Shown here: positions 43,406-51,749 of the stretch, one piece after another | How the letters are laid out: the number at the start of each line of letters is the position of its first letter | Numbering within the stretch: the stretch's first letter is position 1 | Assembly (NCBI RefSeq): GCF_013386115.1 | Contig: NZ_JACAOR010000019.1 | Coordinates: forward strand, 180,254 to 244,253 | From: Pseudomonas gingeri | GTDB lineage: Bacteria > Pseudomonadota > Gammaproteobacteria > Pseudomonadales > Pseudomonadaceae | Direction of reading: 5' to 3' | Length of the DNA: 64,000 bases | The notes under the pieces: generated by a model | Database searches by the model: none | Seen by the model: only the letters and a program-made list of their open reading frames with translations | What the model was told of the DNA's origin: nothing | Translations under genes and position numbers: made by a program

Positions 43406-44332
43406 ATGACCGCTGATGACTACCTGGTAATGGACCGCACGGAGTGGGCCGGCCTGCGCGCCAACACGCCCCTGACGCTGTCGGAAGAGGACCTGTCGAC
43501 CCTGCGCGGGGTGAACGAGGACATCTCCCTGGAGGACGTCGCCAACGTCTACCTGCCGCTGTCGCGGCTGATCAGCCTGCACGTCGGCGCGGCTCGCCAT
43601 CTGGCCGGGATCAAGGACACCTTCCTCGGCCGGGCCAGCCCGCGGGGACCGTACATCATTGCCATCGCCGGTAGCGTCGCGGTGGGCAAGAGCACCTTTG
43701 CCCGGGTCCTGCAGGCGCTGATGGCGCGCTGGCCGGACCATCCGAACGTGGCCCTGGTGACCACCGACGGCTTTCTCTACCCCAACAGCAAGCTGGTGGC
43801 CGACGGCATCATGCACCGCAAGGGTTTTCCGGAAAGCTACGATCGCCGGCAGATGGTGAAATTCCTCGCCGACGTCAAGGCCGGCGAAGGCGAAGTCCGG
43901 GCGCCGATCTATTCCCACATCAGCTACGACATCGTGCCGGGCCAATACCAGACGGTGGATCGGCCGGACATCCTGATCTTCGAAGGGCTCAATGTCCTGC
44001 AGACGGACGGCACCGACGAGCCCAAGCCAAGCACCATCGTCTCCGACTTCTTCGACTTCTCGATCTACCTGGACGCCGACGAACAGGATATCGAGCAGTG
44101 GTACGTTGATCGTTTCCTGTTGCTGCAGAAGACCGCGTTCCGTGCGCGTGGCGCGTACTTCCGCAAGCTGGCCGACCTGACGCCGGAGGAAGCGCCGGAT
44201 GCGGCGCGGCAGATCTGGCGGGATATCAACCGGGTCAATCTGCTGGAGAATATCCTGCCGACCCGCGAGCGGGCCGACCTGGTGGTGCGCAAGGGCACCC
44301 ATCATTCGGTGAGCGAGATCTGGTTGCGGTGA
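43406..44332 (+). CDS. coaA: Type I pantothenate kinase
   Basis: A 308-residue CoaA of the E. coli/actinobacterial type. P-loop GSVAVGKSTFARVLQAL; TTDGFLYPNSKLVADGIMHR; KGFPESYDRRQMVKFL; and PAPIYSH-like text (VRAPIYSHISYDIVPGQ). It phosphorylates pantothenate, the first step to coenzyme A. P. aeruginosa is known for a type III kinase (CoaX) instead, so a type I gene here is notable. It ends with a perfect hairpin. Confidence 0.92.
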   Translation: MTADDYLVMDRTEWAGLRANTPLTLSEEDLSTLRGVNEDISLEDVANVYLPLSRLISLHVGAARHLAGIKDTFLGRASPRGPYIIAIAGSVAVGKSTFARVLQALMARWPDHPNVALVTTDGFLYPNSKLVADGIMHRKGFPESYDRRQMVKFLADVKAGEGEVRAPIYSHISYDIVPGQYQTVDRPDILIFEGLNVLQTDGTDEPKPSTIVSDFFDFSIYLDADEQDIEQWYVDRFLLLQKTAFRARGAYFRKLADLTPEEAPDAARQIWRDINRVNLLENILPTRERADLVVRKGTHHSVSEIWLR

Positions 44333-44347
44333 GATATTCAAGCTGAA

Positions 44348-44368
44348 ACGGGGAGCATGGCTCCCCGT
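44348..44368. terminator. Hairpin after coaA
   Basis: ACGGGGAGC-ATG-GCTCCCCGT: a perfect 9-bp stem with a 3-nt loop. It is 15 nt beyond the coaA stop and also 23 nt beyond the stop of the convergent secreted-protein gene. No strong T-run. Confidence 0.6.
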
Positions 44369-44390
44369 ATTACAATGTGACAGTCGAATA

Positions 44391-44933
44391 TCAATTCACA
44401 TAAAAGGCGATGGGCGCCCCAAGTTGCGTGACCGGCCTCGAACCGGGCAGAAGGCATGCCAATAGGGCGAGGCTCAGGGGAGGGGCACTCACACTGATGG
44501 ACATCGTATGGCCGAGTTCGTGCGGACCGGTGAGGATCTTGAAGTTAGCCGCAAAGGGCCCCAACGGCAGCCCGAAGACCGTCTGAGGTGATACATAAGT
44601 CGCCGTTCCCGTCGTACCGTCATCCCAGTCAATCGTCATGCTGGGCGTCCCGACCAAAGTGAAGCTCGTGCATGTTGCGTTGGTGAAGCTTGTAGTTATC
44701 GCGAGGCTGGCAGGTTGAACGGTCGTCCCGACGATGGCGCAATTCCCCCCTGAATTGACATTGCCCTGCGCCAATACGGTCGGGGCCTGCGGACTCGGCG
44801 AGAGGCCAGGCGAGACTACCGCCCCCAGTGTTCCGGTACAATTCAAAATAGCCGCCGAGGCCGGTACTGCGCACAAAAGACTCAACAACAAGAAAATCGA
44901 GCCCAGTATTTTTTTAGCAATTGAGTTGAACAT
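44391..44933 (-). CDS. Exported Cys-containing protein, candidate T2SS substrate
   Basis: A 180-residue protein with a clear Sec signal peptide (KKILGSIFLLLSLLCAVPAS, cleavage after ASA). The mature part is Ser/Thr-rich and has cysteines (LNCTG, NCAIVG, ATCTSF, ALLACLLPG) that could form disulfides. GGAG lies seven bases before the ATG at 44933. It is divergent from the type II secretion operon, with twin palindromes between. Codon choice is less GC-rich than in neighbours. No family is recognised; substrate status is inferred. Confidence 0.7.
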   Translation of the reverse strand: MFNSIAKKILGSIFLLLSLLCAVPASAAILNCTGTLGAVVSPGLSPSPQAPTVLAQGNVNSGGNCAIVGTTVQPASLAITTSFTNATCTSFTLVGTPSMTIDWDDGTTGTATYVSPQTVFGLPLGPFAANFKILTGPHELGHTMSISVSAPPLSLALLACLLPGSRPVTQLGAPIAFYVN

Positions 44934-45037
44934 GATTTCGCTCCTGCGAATCGGACAGTCGATCGACATGATCGAAAGAATGGAAACAACTGCCTTTCCA
45001 TCGCCTCCAAACTATCCCCGCCGCAAAAACGCTGCCT

Positions 45038-45055
45038 ACTGTCATTTCTGACAGT
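45038..45055. promoter_or_regulatory. 18-bp palindrome, copy 1
   Basis: ACTGTCATTTCTGACAGT: a perfect 7-bp inverted repeat around TTTC. An identical copy is at 45104-45121. It lies between the divergent secreted-protein gene and gspE. It looks like the operator of a dimeric regulator. Confidence 0.7.
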
Positions 45056-45103
45056 TCGGACCAATGGCAATGTCGAACTGGCAACCGACCAACGGTCAGC
45101 AGA

Positions 45104-45121
45104 ACTGTCATTTCTGACAGT
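45104..45121. promoter_or_regulatory. 18-bp palindrome, copy 2
   Basis: Exact second copy of ACTGTCATTTCTGACAGT, starting 66 bp after the first and 61 bp before the gspE start codon. Confidence 0.7.
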
Positions 45122-45181
45122 AGTCGCCGCACCGCTTCAGGTTCAGGCTGTGCCAGAGGCATGGAGCCTGGAGAGAGCATC

Positions 45182-46885
45182 ATGAACGCCCTGATGTCCC
45201 CCGACCCGGGCAGGCTGGCCATCGACTGGCTGGTCAACGAGGGTCGCCTGAAACTCACCGATGTCGACCGCGCCCAGCAGTTGCAGGACGCCAGCGCACG
45301 GCACGATTCGACCGAACTGCTGGCGCGCCTGGGCCTGGTGTCGGAGCAGGACCTTGCCCTGGCCTGGTCGACCCTGCTCGATACCCCCCTGCTGACCCTG
45401 GCGGATGCGCCCGAACTGCTGGAGGAGCCGCCCGAACTGGCGCCGCGCTTTCTCAAGGAACATTGCCTGGTGCCGCTGTCCGCCGCGGGCAGCGAGTTGC
45501 ATGTACTGATCGCCAACCCGAACCAGGCCGATGCCCTGCATGCGCTGGAATATGCCTGCCAATGCCCGGTGCGCCTGTCCATCGGCCAGCGCGGCGACAT
45601 CGAGCAACTGATCGAGCGTTACTACGGCCGGGGCCGCAGCGCGATGGGCACCCTGATCGAGAACCTGGAAGAAGATCCCGGCAACCAGAAAACCGATATC
45701 GAGCACCTCAAGGACCTCGCGTCCGAAGCCCCGGTGATCCGCCTGGTCAACCTGCTGCTGCAACGGGCCGTCGAACAACGGGCCTCGGACATTCATATCG
45801 AGCCGTTCGAGAACCAGCTCAACGTTCGCTACCGGGTCGACGGTGTGCTCCATCTGGCCGAGGCACCGCCCGTCAGCTCCTCGGCGGCGGTGATCTCGCG
45901 CATCAAGATCATGGCGCGACTGGATATCGCCGAGCGCCGCCTGCCCCAGGACGGCCGCATCATGCTCCGCGTGCAGGGCAAGGAACTGGACCTGCGGGTC
46001 TCCACCGTGCCCACCGGTTTCGGCGAGTCGGTGGTGATGCGCCTGCTCGACCGCCAGACCGTGACCTTCGACTTCCAGAGCCTGGGCTTCGACGGCGCAC
46101 GCCTGGATGCCCTGCTGAACGTGCTCGAACGGCCCCACGGCATCCTGCTGGTCACCGGCCCCACCGGTTCGGGCAAGACCACCACCCTGTACACCGCCCT
46201 GGCCCGGCTGAACACCTCCGAGCGCAAGATCATCACCGTCGAGGACCCGGTCGAATACCAGTTGGAGGGGATCAATCAGATCCAGGTCAAGCCGGGCATC
46301 GGCCTGGATTTCGCCGGGGTGCTGCGCGCCATCGTGCGCCAGGACCCGGACGTGATCATGATCGGCGAGATGCGTGACCTGGAAACCTGCCGGATCGCCA
46401 TCCAGTCCTCGCTGACCGGCCACCTGGTGCTTTCCACCCTGCACACCAACAGCGCCGCCGCCAGCATCACCCGCCTGCTGGACATGGGCGTCGAAAGCTA
46501 CCTGATCGCCTCGACGGTGAACGGCATTCTCGCCCAGCGCCTGGTGCGCCGGCTGGCCCCCGAATGGCGGGAAAGCTTCGAGGCTCCGCCGGAGCTGATC
46601 GCCGAACATCAACTGGAGCGTTTTACCGACGAACGCCCGATCCGCCTCTACCGTCCCCGCGCGGATGCCCCCGGCGGCGGTTATCGCGGACGCAGCGCCC
46701 TCAGCGAGTTGCTGGTGATGAACGACACCCTGCGCTCGCTGCTCATGCGCCACGCCGACGCCGCGACCCTGGAACAGGCGGCCCGCGCCGGCGGCCTGCG
46801 AACCCTGTACGAGGATGGCCTGCGCCAGGCCCTGGCGGGTATCACCAGCCTGGAAGAAGTCCTGCGCGTCACCCATGGCGATTAA
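45182..46885 (+). CDS. gspE: Type II secretion ATPase GspE
   Basis: A 567-residue cytoplasmic motor ATPase. Walker A is GPTGSGKTTTLYTALARL, the Walker B/Asp-box region is DPDVIMIGEMRDLETCRIAI, and the His box is LSTLHTNSAAASI. The tetracysteine zinc motif usual between the His box and the C-terminus is absent (LVRRLAPEWRESFEAPPE). ATG 45182 is chosen for GGAGAG upstream; ATG 45161 has its purines too close. First gene of the operon. Confidence 0.93.
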   Translation: MNALMSPDPGRLAIDWLVNEGRLKLTDVDRAQQLQDASARHDSTELLARLGLVSEQDLALAWSTLLDTPLLTLADAPELLEEPPELAPRFLKEHCLVPLSAAGSELHVLIANPNQADALHALEYACQCPVRLSIGQRGDIEQLIERYYGRGRSAMGTLIENLEEDPGNQKTDIEHLKDLASEAPVIRLVNLLLQRAVEQRASDIHIEPFENQLNVRYRVDGVLHLAEAPPVSSSAAVISRIKIMARLDIAERRLPQDGRIMLRVQGKELDLRVSTVPTGFGESVVMRLLDRQTVTFDFQSLGFDGARLDALLNVLERPHGILLVTGPTGSGKTTTLYTALARLNTSERKIITVEDPVEYQLEGINQIQVKPGIGLDFAGVLRAIVRQDPDVIMIGEMRDLETCRIAIQSSLTGHLVLSTLHTNSAAASITRLLDMGVESYLIASTVNGILAQRLVRRLAPEWRESFEAPPELIAEHQLERFTDERPIRLYRPRADAPGGGYRGRSALSELLVMNDTLRSLLMRHADAATLEQAARAGGLRTLYEDGLRQALAGITSLEEVLRVTHGD

Positions 46886-46887
46886 GC

Positions 46888-48096
46888 ATGGAACACTATC
46901 GCTATCGCGCCCTTGACCCGAGCGGCAGCCCACTCGACGGTGCACTCGACGCCGAGGATCACGACGAGGCCGCCAGTCAGCTGCAGGAACGCGGCCTGCT
47001 GGTCCTGCAACTCGAACCGGCGTCGAGCGGCAGCGTGGCCGCGGGGTCCTGGTTCAATCGTCCCCCCCTGGCGGGTGACGAACTGGAGCGTTTCACCCAG
47101 CAACTCGCCACGCTCCTCGACGCCGGCCAGCCGCTGGAGCGGGCCCTCGAGACCCTGGTCCGTCAGCCGGGCAAACCCCAGGCACGCCGCCTGCTCGAAC
47201 GGATCCGCGACCGGGTCAAGGGCGGCCAGCCGCTGTCGGCGGCCATGGCCGTCGAAGGCCCGTCCTTTTCGCCGCTGTACCTCAGCCTGGTACGTGCCGG
47301 GGAAGCCGGCGGGGCACTGGGCGATACCCTCGGGCAACTGGCGGCCTACCTGGAACGGACCCAGAAAGTCCGTGGCGAAGTGATCAACGCGCTGATCTAT
47401 CCGGCCTTCCTGCTGGTCGGCGTGCTGGGTTCGCTGGTCCTGCTGCTGGCCTATGTGGTGCCGCAGTTCGTACCGATCTTCAGCGGCCTGGGCGTGCCCG
47501 TCCCGCTGATCACCGAGGCGATCCTCGCCCTCGGCCAGTTCCTCGGCGACTACATCCTCTATCTGCTCGGGGCCATGGCCCTGCTGTTCGCCTGGCTGGG
47601 GCGACACCTGCGCACAGCCCGAGGGCGCCTGCGGCGGGACCGCCTGATGCTCCGCGCGCGGGTCGTCGGGCCGTTGCTGCTGCGCCTGGAAACCGCGCGA
47701 CTGGCGCACACCCTGGGCACGCTGTTGAGCCAGGGTGTCGCCCTGATCAGCGCGTTCGATATCGCCCGCCAGGTCTGCCGCAACCAGGTACTGCGCGATG
47801 CGGTGGAACAGACCATCGTCAAGGTCAAGGACGGTAGCCGGTTGTCGGTCGCCATGGAGGCGACCGCGACCTTCCCGGAACTGGCGATCCAGATGATCCA
47901 GGTCGGCGAGGAATCGGGACAGCTGGACCGGATGCTGCTCAAGGTCGCGAGCATCTTCGACGCCGAGGCCAAGCGCCATATCGATCGCCTGCTCGCCGCC
48001 CTGGTGCCCACCCTGACGCTGGTGATGGCAGCGCTGGTGGGCGTGATCATGCTGGCCATCATGCTGCCGTTGATGAGCCTGACCAATAACCTCTGA
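46888..48096 (+). CDS. gspF: Type II secretion inner-membrane protein GspF
   Basis: A 402-residue platform protein with two GspF domains and three membrane helices (LIYPAFLLVGVLGSLVLLLA, YILYLLGAMALLFAWLG, MAALVGVIMLAIMLPLMSLT). Family text: FTQQLATLLDAGQPLERALE and FPELAIQMIQVGEESGQLD. It starts 2 nt after gspE. Confidence 0.95.
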   Translation: MEHYRYRALDPSGSPLDGALDAEDHDEAASQLQERGLLVLQLEPASSGSVAAGSWFNRPPLAGDELERFTQQLATLLDAGQPLERALETLVRQPGKPQARRLLERIRDRVKGGQPLSAAMAVEGPSFSPLYLSLVRAGEAGGALGDTLGQLAAYLERTQKVRGEVINALIYPAFLLVGVLGSLVLLLAYVVPQFVPIFSGLGVPVPLITEAILALGQFLGDYILYLLGAMALLFAWLGRHLRTARGRLRRDRLMLRARVVGPLLLRLETARLAHTLGTLLSQGVALISAFDIARQVCRNQVLRDAVEQTIVKVKDGSRLSVAMEATATFPELAIQMIQVGEESGQLDRMLLKVASIFDAEAKRHIDRLLAALVPTLTLVMAALVGVIMLAIMLPLMSLTNNL

Positions 48097-48108
48097 GGGA
48101 CGTCCACC

Positions 48109-48531
48109 ATGGGTCGCGATCGTTCGCTGCGTCACCGCCACCAAGGCTTCACCCTGCTGGAAATGCTCGCGGTGATCGTGCTGCTGGGCGTGATCGCAAC
48201 CATCGTCGTGCGCCAGGTCGGCGCCAATGTCGACAAGGGCAAGTACGGCGCGGGCAAGGCCCAACTGGCCAGCCTGTCGATGAAGATCGAAGGTTATGCC
48301 CTGGATGTCGGCACCCCGCCCAGGGACCTCCTCGACCTGACGAGCGCGCCGGCCAACGTCCGCAACTGGAACGGCCCCTACGCCAAACCCAGCGACCTGC
48401 TGGACCCCTATGGCCACTCGTTCGGCTATCGCGCGCCTGGTGCCCATGGCCCCTTCGACCTGGTCTTCTTCGGCAAGGACGGGCAGCCCGGCGGCGACGG
48501 CTACAACGCCGACCAGGGTAACTGGGAATAG
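48109..48531 (+). CDS. gspG: Major pseudopilin GspG
   Basis: A 140-residue pseudopilin. The prepilin peptidase site is HRHQG/FTLLEMLAVIVLLG with Glu at +5. The C-terminal region (YAKPSDLLDPYGHSFGYRAP, then FGKDGQPGGDGYNADQGNW) fits the calcium-binding end of GspG. No prepilin peptidase gene is in the cluster, so the chromosomal PilD must process it. Confidence 0.95.
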   Translation: MGRDRSLRHRHQGFTLLEMLAVIVLLGVIATIVVRQVGANVDKGKYGAGKAQLASLSMKIEGYALDVGTPPRDLLDLTSAPANVRNWNGPYAKPSDLLDPYGHSFGYRAPGAHGPFDLVFFGKDGQPGGDGYNADQGNWE

Positions 48532-48533
48532 CC

Positions 48534-48989
48534 ATGAACGACCTGGGCGCCACACGGGGCTTCACCCTGCTGGAGATGCTGGTGGTGATCCTGATCATCG
48601 CCATCGGGGCCAGCCTGCTGGCCCACAGTGTCGCCGGTGGCCTGGGAAACGCCCGTGAACGCCAGGCCAAGCGCGAGCTGAGCCTGGCCCTGCGCAATGT
48701 CCGCAGCCACGCCGTACTGAGCGGACAGCCGGCCACCCTGCACTTCGACCTGCTGCGCGGCAGCTACCGGATGGATGACCAGACCGAGCACTTTCTGCCC
48801 GAGGGCATGCACCTGCGCCTGACCACCGCCGCCGACCTGTCGTCATCCCGCGAGGGGGCGATCGAGTTCTATCCGGACGGCGGCTCCAGTGGCGGCAATG
48901 TCTATCTGCAGCGCGGTCCGAACAGCTGGCGGGTGGACGTCGCCTGGTTGACCGGCAAAGTCAGTTGGCAGGACGGGGCACAGCCATGA
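48534..48989 (+). CDS. gspH: Minor pseudopilin GspH
   Basis: A 151-residue pseudopilin with cleavage site ATRG/FTLLEMLVVILII. The soluble domain is beta-rich (HAVLSGQPATLHFDLLRGSY). It starts 2 nt after gspG and overlaps gspI by 4 nt. Confidence 0.88.
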   Translation: MNDLGATRGFTLLEMLVVILIIAIGASLLAHSVAGGLGNARERQAKRELSLALRNVRSHAVLSGQPATLHFDLLRGSYRMDDQTEHFLPEGMHLRLTTAADLSSSREGAIEFYPDGGSSGGNVYLQRGPNSWRVDVAWLTGKVSWQDGAQP

Positions 48990-49357
48990 AAGCACCTGCC
49001 CAGGGCGGTTTCACCTTGCTGGAAATGCTTGCGGCCGTGGTCCTGCTGAGTGTCGGCTTCGCCGTTTATCTCAACGCCATGGGCACCACCGGCCGGGCCT
49101 TGCTGCGCGACGAGCAGAGCACCCGCATGGCGCTGCTGGCCAGGACCCTGTTCGACGACCGCAGCCGGGGGCTGCTCAAGCCGGGGCATTGGCAAGGCAG
49201 CCTGGCGCAGGTGCAATGGCAACTGATCGCTACCGCACAACCCGGCACACCGCCGACCGACCTCTATCGACTGGAACTGGTGCTGGAACAGGGCTCCCGG
49301 CAGGAGCGCTTCGTCACCTGGCGTGCCCAGGGGCGGACAACGGGAGCACGGCCATGA
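48986..49357 (+). CDS. gspI: Minor pseudopilin GspI
   Basis: A 123-residue pseudopilin with site QGG/FTLLEMLAAVVLLS. Typical GspI text: ALLARTLFDDRSRG and YRLELVLEQGSRQERFVTWR. Its ATG overlaps the gspH stop (ATGA), and its stop overlaps the gspJ start. Confidence 0.87.
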   Translation: MKAPAQGGFTLLEMLAAVVLLSVGFAVYLNAMGTTGRALLRDEQSTRMALLARTLFDDRSRGLLKPGHWQGSLAQVQWQLIATAQPGTPPTDLYRLELVLEQGSRQERFVTWRAQGRTTGARP

Positions 49358-49983
49358 CAGCACGGTCGCGCGGCTTCACCCTGCTGGAAGTGCTGATCGC
49401 CCTGAGCCTGCTCGGGCTGCTGATGGTGTTGACCGCATCGGCACTGACCGCCAGCAACCGCACGCAAGACTTCGGCGAACGCTATTCCAGCCGTCTCGAC
49501 GAGATCCGTTCGGCCCAGTTTTTTCTCCGCAGCTCGGTACAACAGGCCTATCCGGCGGTGTTTCAGCGCGATGCGCAGAACAACGACCGGGTATTCGAGG
49601 GCGAGCACGAACAGATGCGCTTTGTCGCCCCGCTGCCGCCACGGCTGGCAGGAGGCCTGCCGTTGCAGGTGTTCTCGGCGGTTGAAAACCGGCGCGGGTC
49701 AAGGGACCTGCAAGTGGCTTTCTTCCAGATCGACCAGCAGGGCCTGCATCCCTGGGGGGAGCCGCAGATCCTGCTGCGCGATCTGGACCACTGGCAATTG
49801 AGCTACCGCGGCCTGGACGACAACGGCTCCTCTACCGACTGGCTGCCCCGCTGGCCGTGGCCGGAGCGCCTGCCGCTGGCCCTGCGCATCGACTTGCAGG
49901 CCGCCGGCCCGATCGCCTGGCCGCCCCTGGTGGCCATTATCCGCATGAACCTGGGCAGCAATGACGCCCAGGCCGCGCGATGA
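49354..49983 (+). CDS. gspJ: Minor pseudopilin GspJ
   Basis: A 209-residue pseudopilin with site SRG/FTLLEVLIALSLLG. Larger soluble domain with LPLALRIDLQAAGPIAWPPL at the end, as in GspJ. Coupled to gspI and gspK by ATGA overlaps. Confidence 0.87.
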   Translation: MTARSRGFTLLEVLIALSLLGLLMVLTASALTASNRTQDFGERYSSRLDEIRSAQFFLRSSVQQAYPAVFQRDAQNNDRVFEGEHEQMRFVAPLPPRLAGGLPLQVFSAVENRRGSRDLQVAFFQIDQQGLHPWGEPQILLRDLDHWQLSYRGLDDNGSSTDWLPRWPWPERLPLALRIDLQAAGPIAWPPLVAIIRMNLGSNDAQAAR

Positions 49984-50690
49984 ACCGCGCACGCGGGGCC
50001 GCCCTGGTCCTGGCGCTCTGGGCCCTGGCGCTGCTGAGCCTGATGATGGCCGTGGTGGTCGGCACCCTGCGCCTGGAAAATCGCCAGAGCGCCTATGCCT
50101 TGCAGCACACCCGCGCCCTGCTCGCCGCCGAGTCCGGCCTGGCAATGGTGGTACAGGACCTGTCGAGCAAAACGCCCGGCATGATCGCCGACGGCCGCCT
50201 GTATCGCCTGACGATCGAAGAGGCGCAGGTGAGCGTCGAACTGCACGGCGAACGCGGCAAGCTGGACCTGAACCAGGTCAGCGTCGAGGACTTCACCCGG
50301 GTCGTGCGTTACCTGGGCGCCAGTCCCGACCAGGGCAGGCGACTGGCCCGGGAACTGCTGGCACGACGCAATGGCGGCACGCCGATAAGAAGCCTCGAGG
50401 AACTGCAACTGTTCGCCGCCATGGATCGTCGGCTGTATGCGCAACTGGCCCCGAACCTGACGCTGTGGACCGGCCTGGCCCAGCCCGACCCGAGTCTTGC
50501 CACCGAACCCTTGCGAGCCGCCCTCAAGCTGGCATCTCCGGTGCTCGCAGGCACCGCCGGACCGATCTACAGCGCCCGGATACAAGCCGCGGTGACTGCG
50601 ACGACCTCGGCAACCCTGAACGTGACATTCCTGCTCAACCCACAGGCCGAGGGCACGCAACGCTATCGCGTGCTGCGGTGGCAGGAATGA
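49980..50690 (+). CDS. gspK: Minor pseudopilin GspK
   Basis: A 236-residue pseudopilin, shorter than the 300-plus residues usual for GspK. N-terminal RARG/AALVLALWALALLSLM lacks Glu at +5, as is typical of GspK. Helical domain text: DLNQVSVEDFTRVVRYLGAS and ELLARRNGGTPIRSLEELQL. It would cap the pseudopilus tip. Overlaps gspJ and gspL by 4 nt. Confidence 0.87.
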   Translation: MNRARGAALVLALWALALLSLMMAVVVGTLRLENRQSAYALQHTRALLAAESGLAMVVQDLSSKTPGMIADGRLYRLTIEEAQVSVELHGERGKLDLNQVSVEDFTRVVRYLGASPDQGRRLARELLARRNGGTPIRSLEELQLFAAMDRRLYAQLAPNLTLWTGLAQPDPSLATEPLRAALKLASPVLAGTAGPIYSARIQAAVTATTSATLNVTFLLNPQAEGTQRYRVLRWQE

Positions 50691-51748
50691 AGGCCCTCGA
50701 CAGCCGCCGGCTCGGCACCCTGCTGGAGACCACCCGCCAGCTCTCGCAACAGTGGCACGCCTCGCGCCTGCCGGTGTTCCTGCGCTGGTGGCAACGGGAA
50801 CTGCTGGGCTGCCTGCCCCGGCGCTGGCGCGAGCGCCTGGCGTCAGCCAGCCAGGAACGGCTGCTGCACTGGCACGCCGGGGGGCTGCCCCAGGCGTGCG
50901 CTGCCGATGAGCCGCCGGGAAATCGACGCCAGGTCCTGCTGCTACCCTGCGCACAGGTCCTCCTCGCCCGTGTGCAACTGCCCCAGGCAGCGGCCACGCA
51001 AGTTGAAGCGGCGCTGGCCTTCGAGATGGACAAGTACACACCGTTCAAGGCCGCCCAGGTCTATTTCGATACGGTTCGCGATCCTCCCGCGGAGCGGGCC
51101 CGGCCCGTGTTCGGACTGACCCTGGTGGTCGCCCTGCGCGAGCGGATCGACACGCTCCTGGACGAGGCGGCGCGAACAGGCTTGCGCATCGATGCAATCG
51201 ACGTGCTGGATCGCGGCGGCTCGCGCTTGCATGTCAACCTGCTGCCGCCCCACCGCCACCCCCAGGCCCGTCACCCGACCCGGCGACTGCAACTCTCGCT
51301 GGCCCTGCTCGGCGCCGGCCTGTCGCTGGTCGCCATGCTGCTGTGGGTGCATAACCGCCAGTCGGCCCTGGACGCCATGGCCGCCGAGGTCAACACACTG
51401 CGCAACGACACCGGGCAGATCCAGGCATTGCGCAGGCAACTCGATGAACTGCTCGACACCGGGCGCTATGTGCAGACACAGAAAGCCCTGTCGCTGTCCA
51501 GGACCGTCCTGTTGCAGGAACTGACCGCCTGCATACCCGCCGACACCTGGCTGGAGCAGTTGAACATCGATACCCAGGGCACTCTGATCCTCAGCGCGCA
51601 AAGCAGCCAGGCCAGTGACCTGATCGCCAAGATGAAGGCCTGTACGCACCTGCAGGACCTGCAATTCCAGGGCGCGATCCAGGCCGACGCCAGCACCGGC
51701 CAGGACCGTCTCAACCTCACCGCGCGCCTGCGACCCCGGGAGAAATGA
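50687..51748 (+). CDS. gspL: Type II secretion protein GspL
   Basis: A 353-residue protein with a cytoplasmic actin-like part (ALAFEMDKYTPFKAAQVYFD) that recruits GspE, one membrane helix (LQLSLALLGAGLSLVAMLLW) and a periplasmic ferredoxin-like domain (LLQELTACIPADTWLEQLNI). It has PilM/PilN-fusion character. The ATG overlaps the gspK stop. Confidence 0.87.
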   Translation: MKALDSRRLGTLLETTRQLSQQWHASRLPVFLRWWQRELLGCLPRRWRERLASASQERLLHWHAGGLPQACAADEPPGNRRQVLLLPCAQVLLARVQLPQAAATQVEAALAFEMDKYTPFKAAQVYFDTVRDPPAERARPVFGLTLVVALRERIDTLLDEAARTGLRIDAIDVLDRGGSRLHVNLLPPHRHPQARHPTRRLQLSLALLGAGLSLVAMLLWVHNRQSALDAMAAEVNTLRNDTGQIQALRRQLDELLDTGRYVQTQKALSLSRTVLLQELTACIPADTWLEQLNIDTQGTLILSAQSSQASDLIAKMKACTHLQDLQFQGAIQADASTGQDRLNLTARLRPREK

Positions 51749-51749
51749 C

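Noticed and set aside
45038..45121. PhoB box
   Set aside because: Pho boxes are direct repeats of CTGTCAT with 11-bp period. Here the second half is inverted, so I call it a generic palindromic operator.
45161..45181. Earlier ATG for gspE
   Set aside because: The purine run is too close to ATG 45161. ATG 45182 has a well-spaced GGAG.
45143..48555. Two long minus-strand frames opposite gspE and gspF
   Set aside because: His/Gln/Asp-rich antisense translations with no domain text. The plus-strand genes have complete family motifs.
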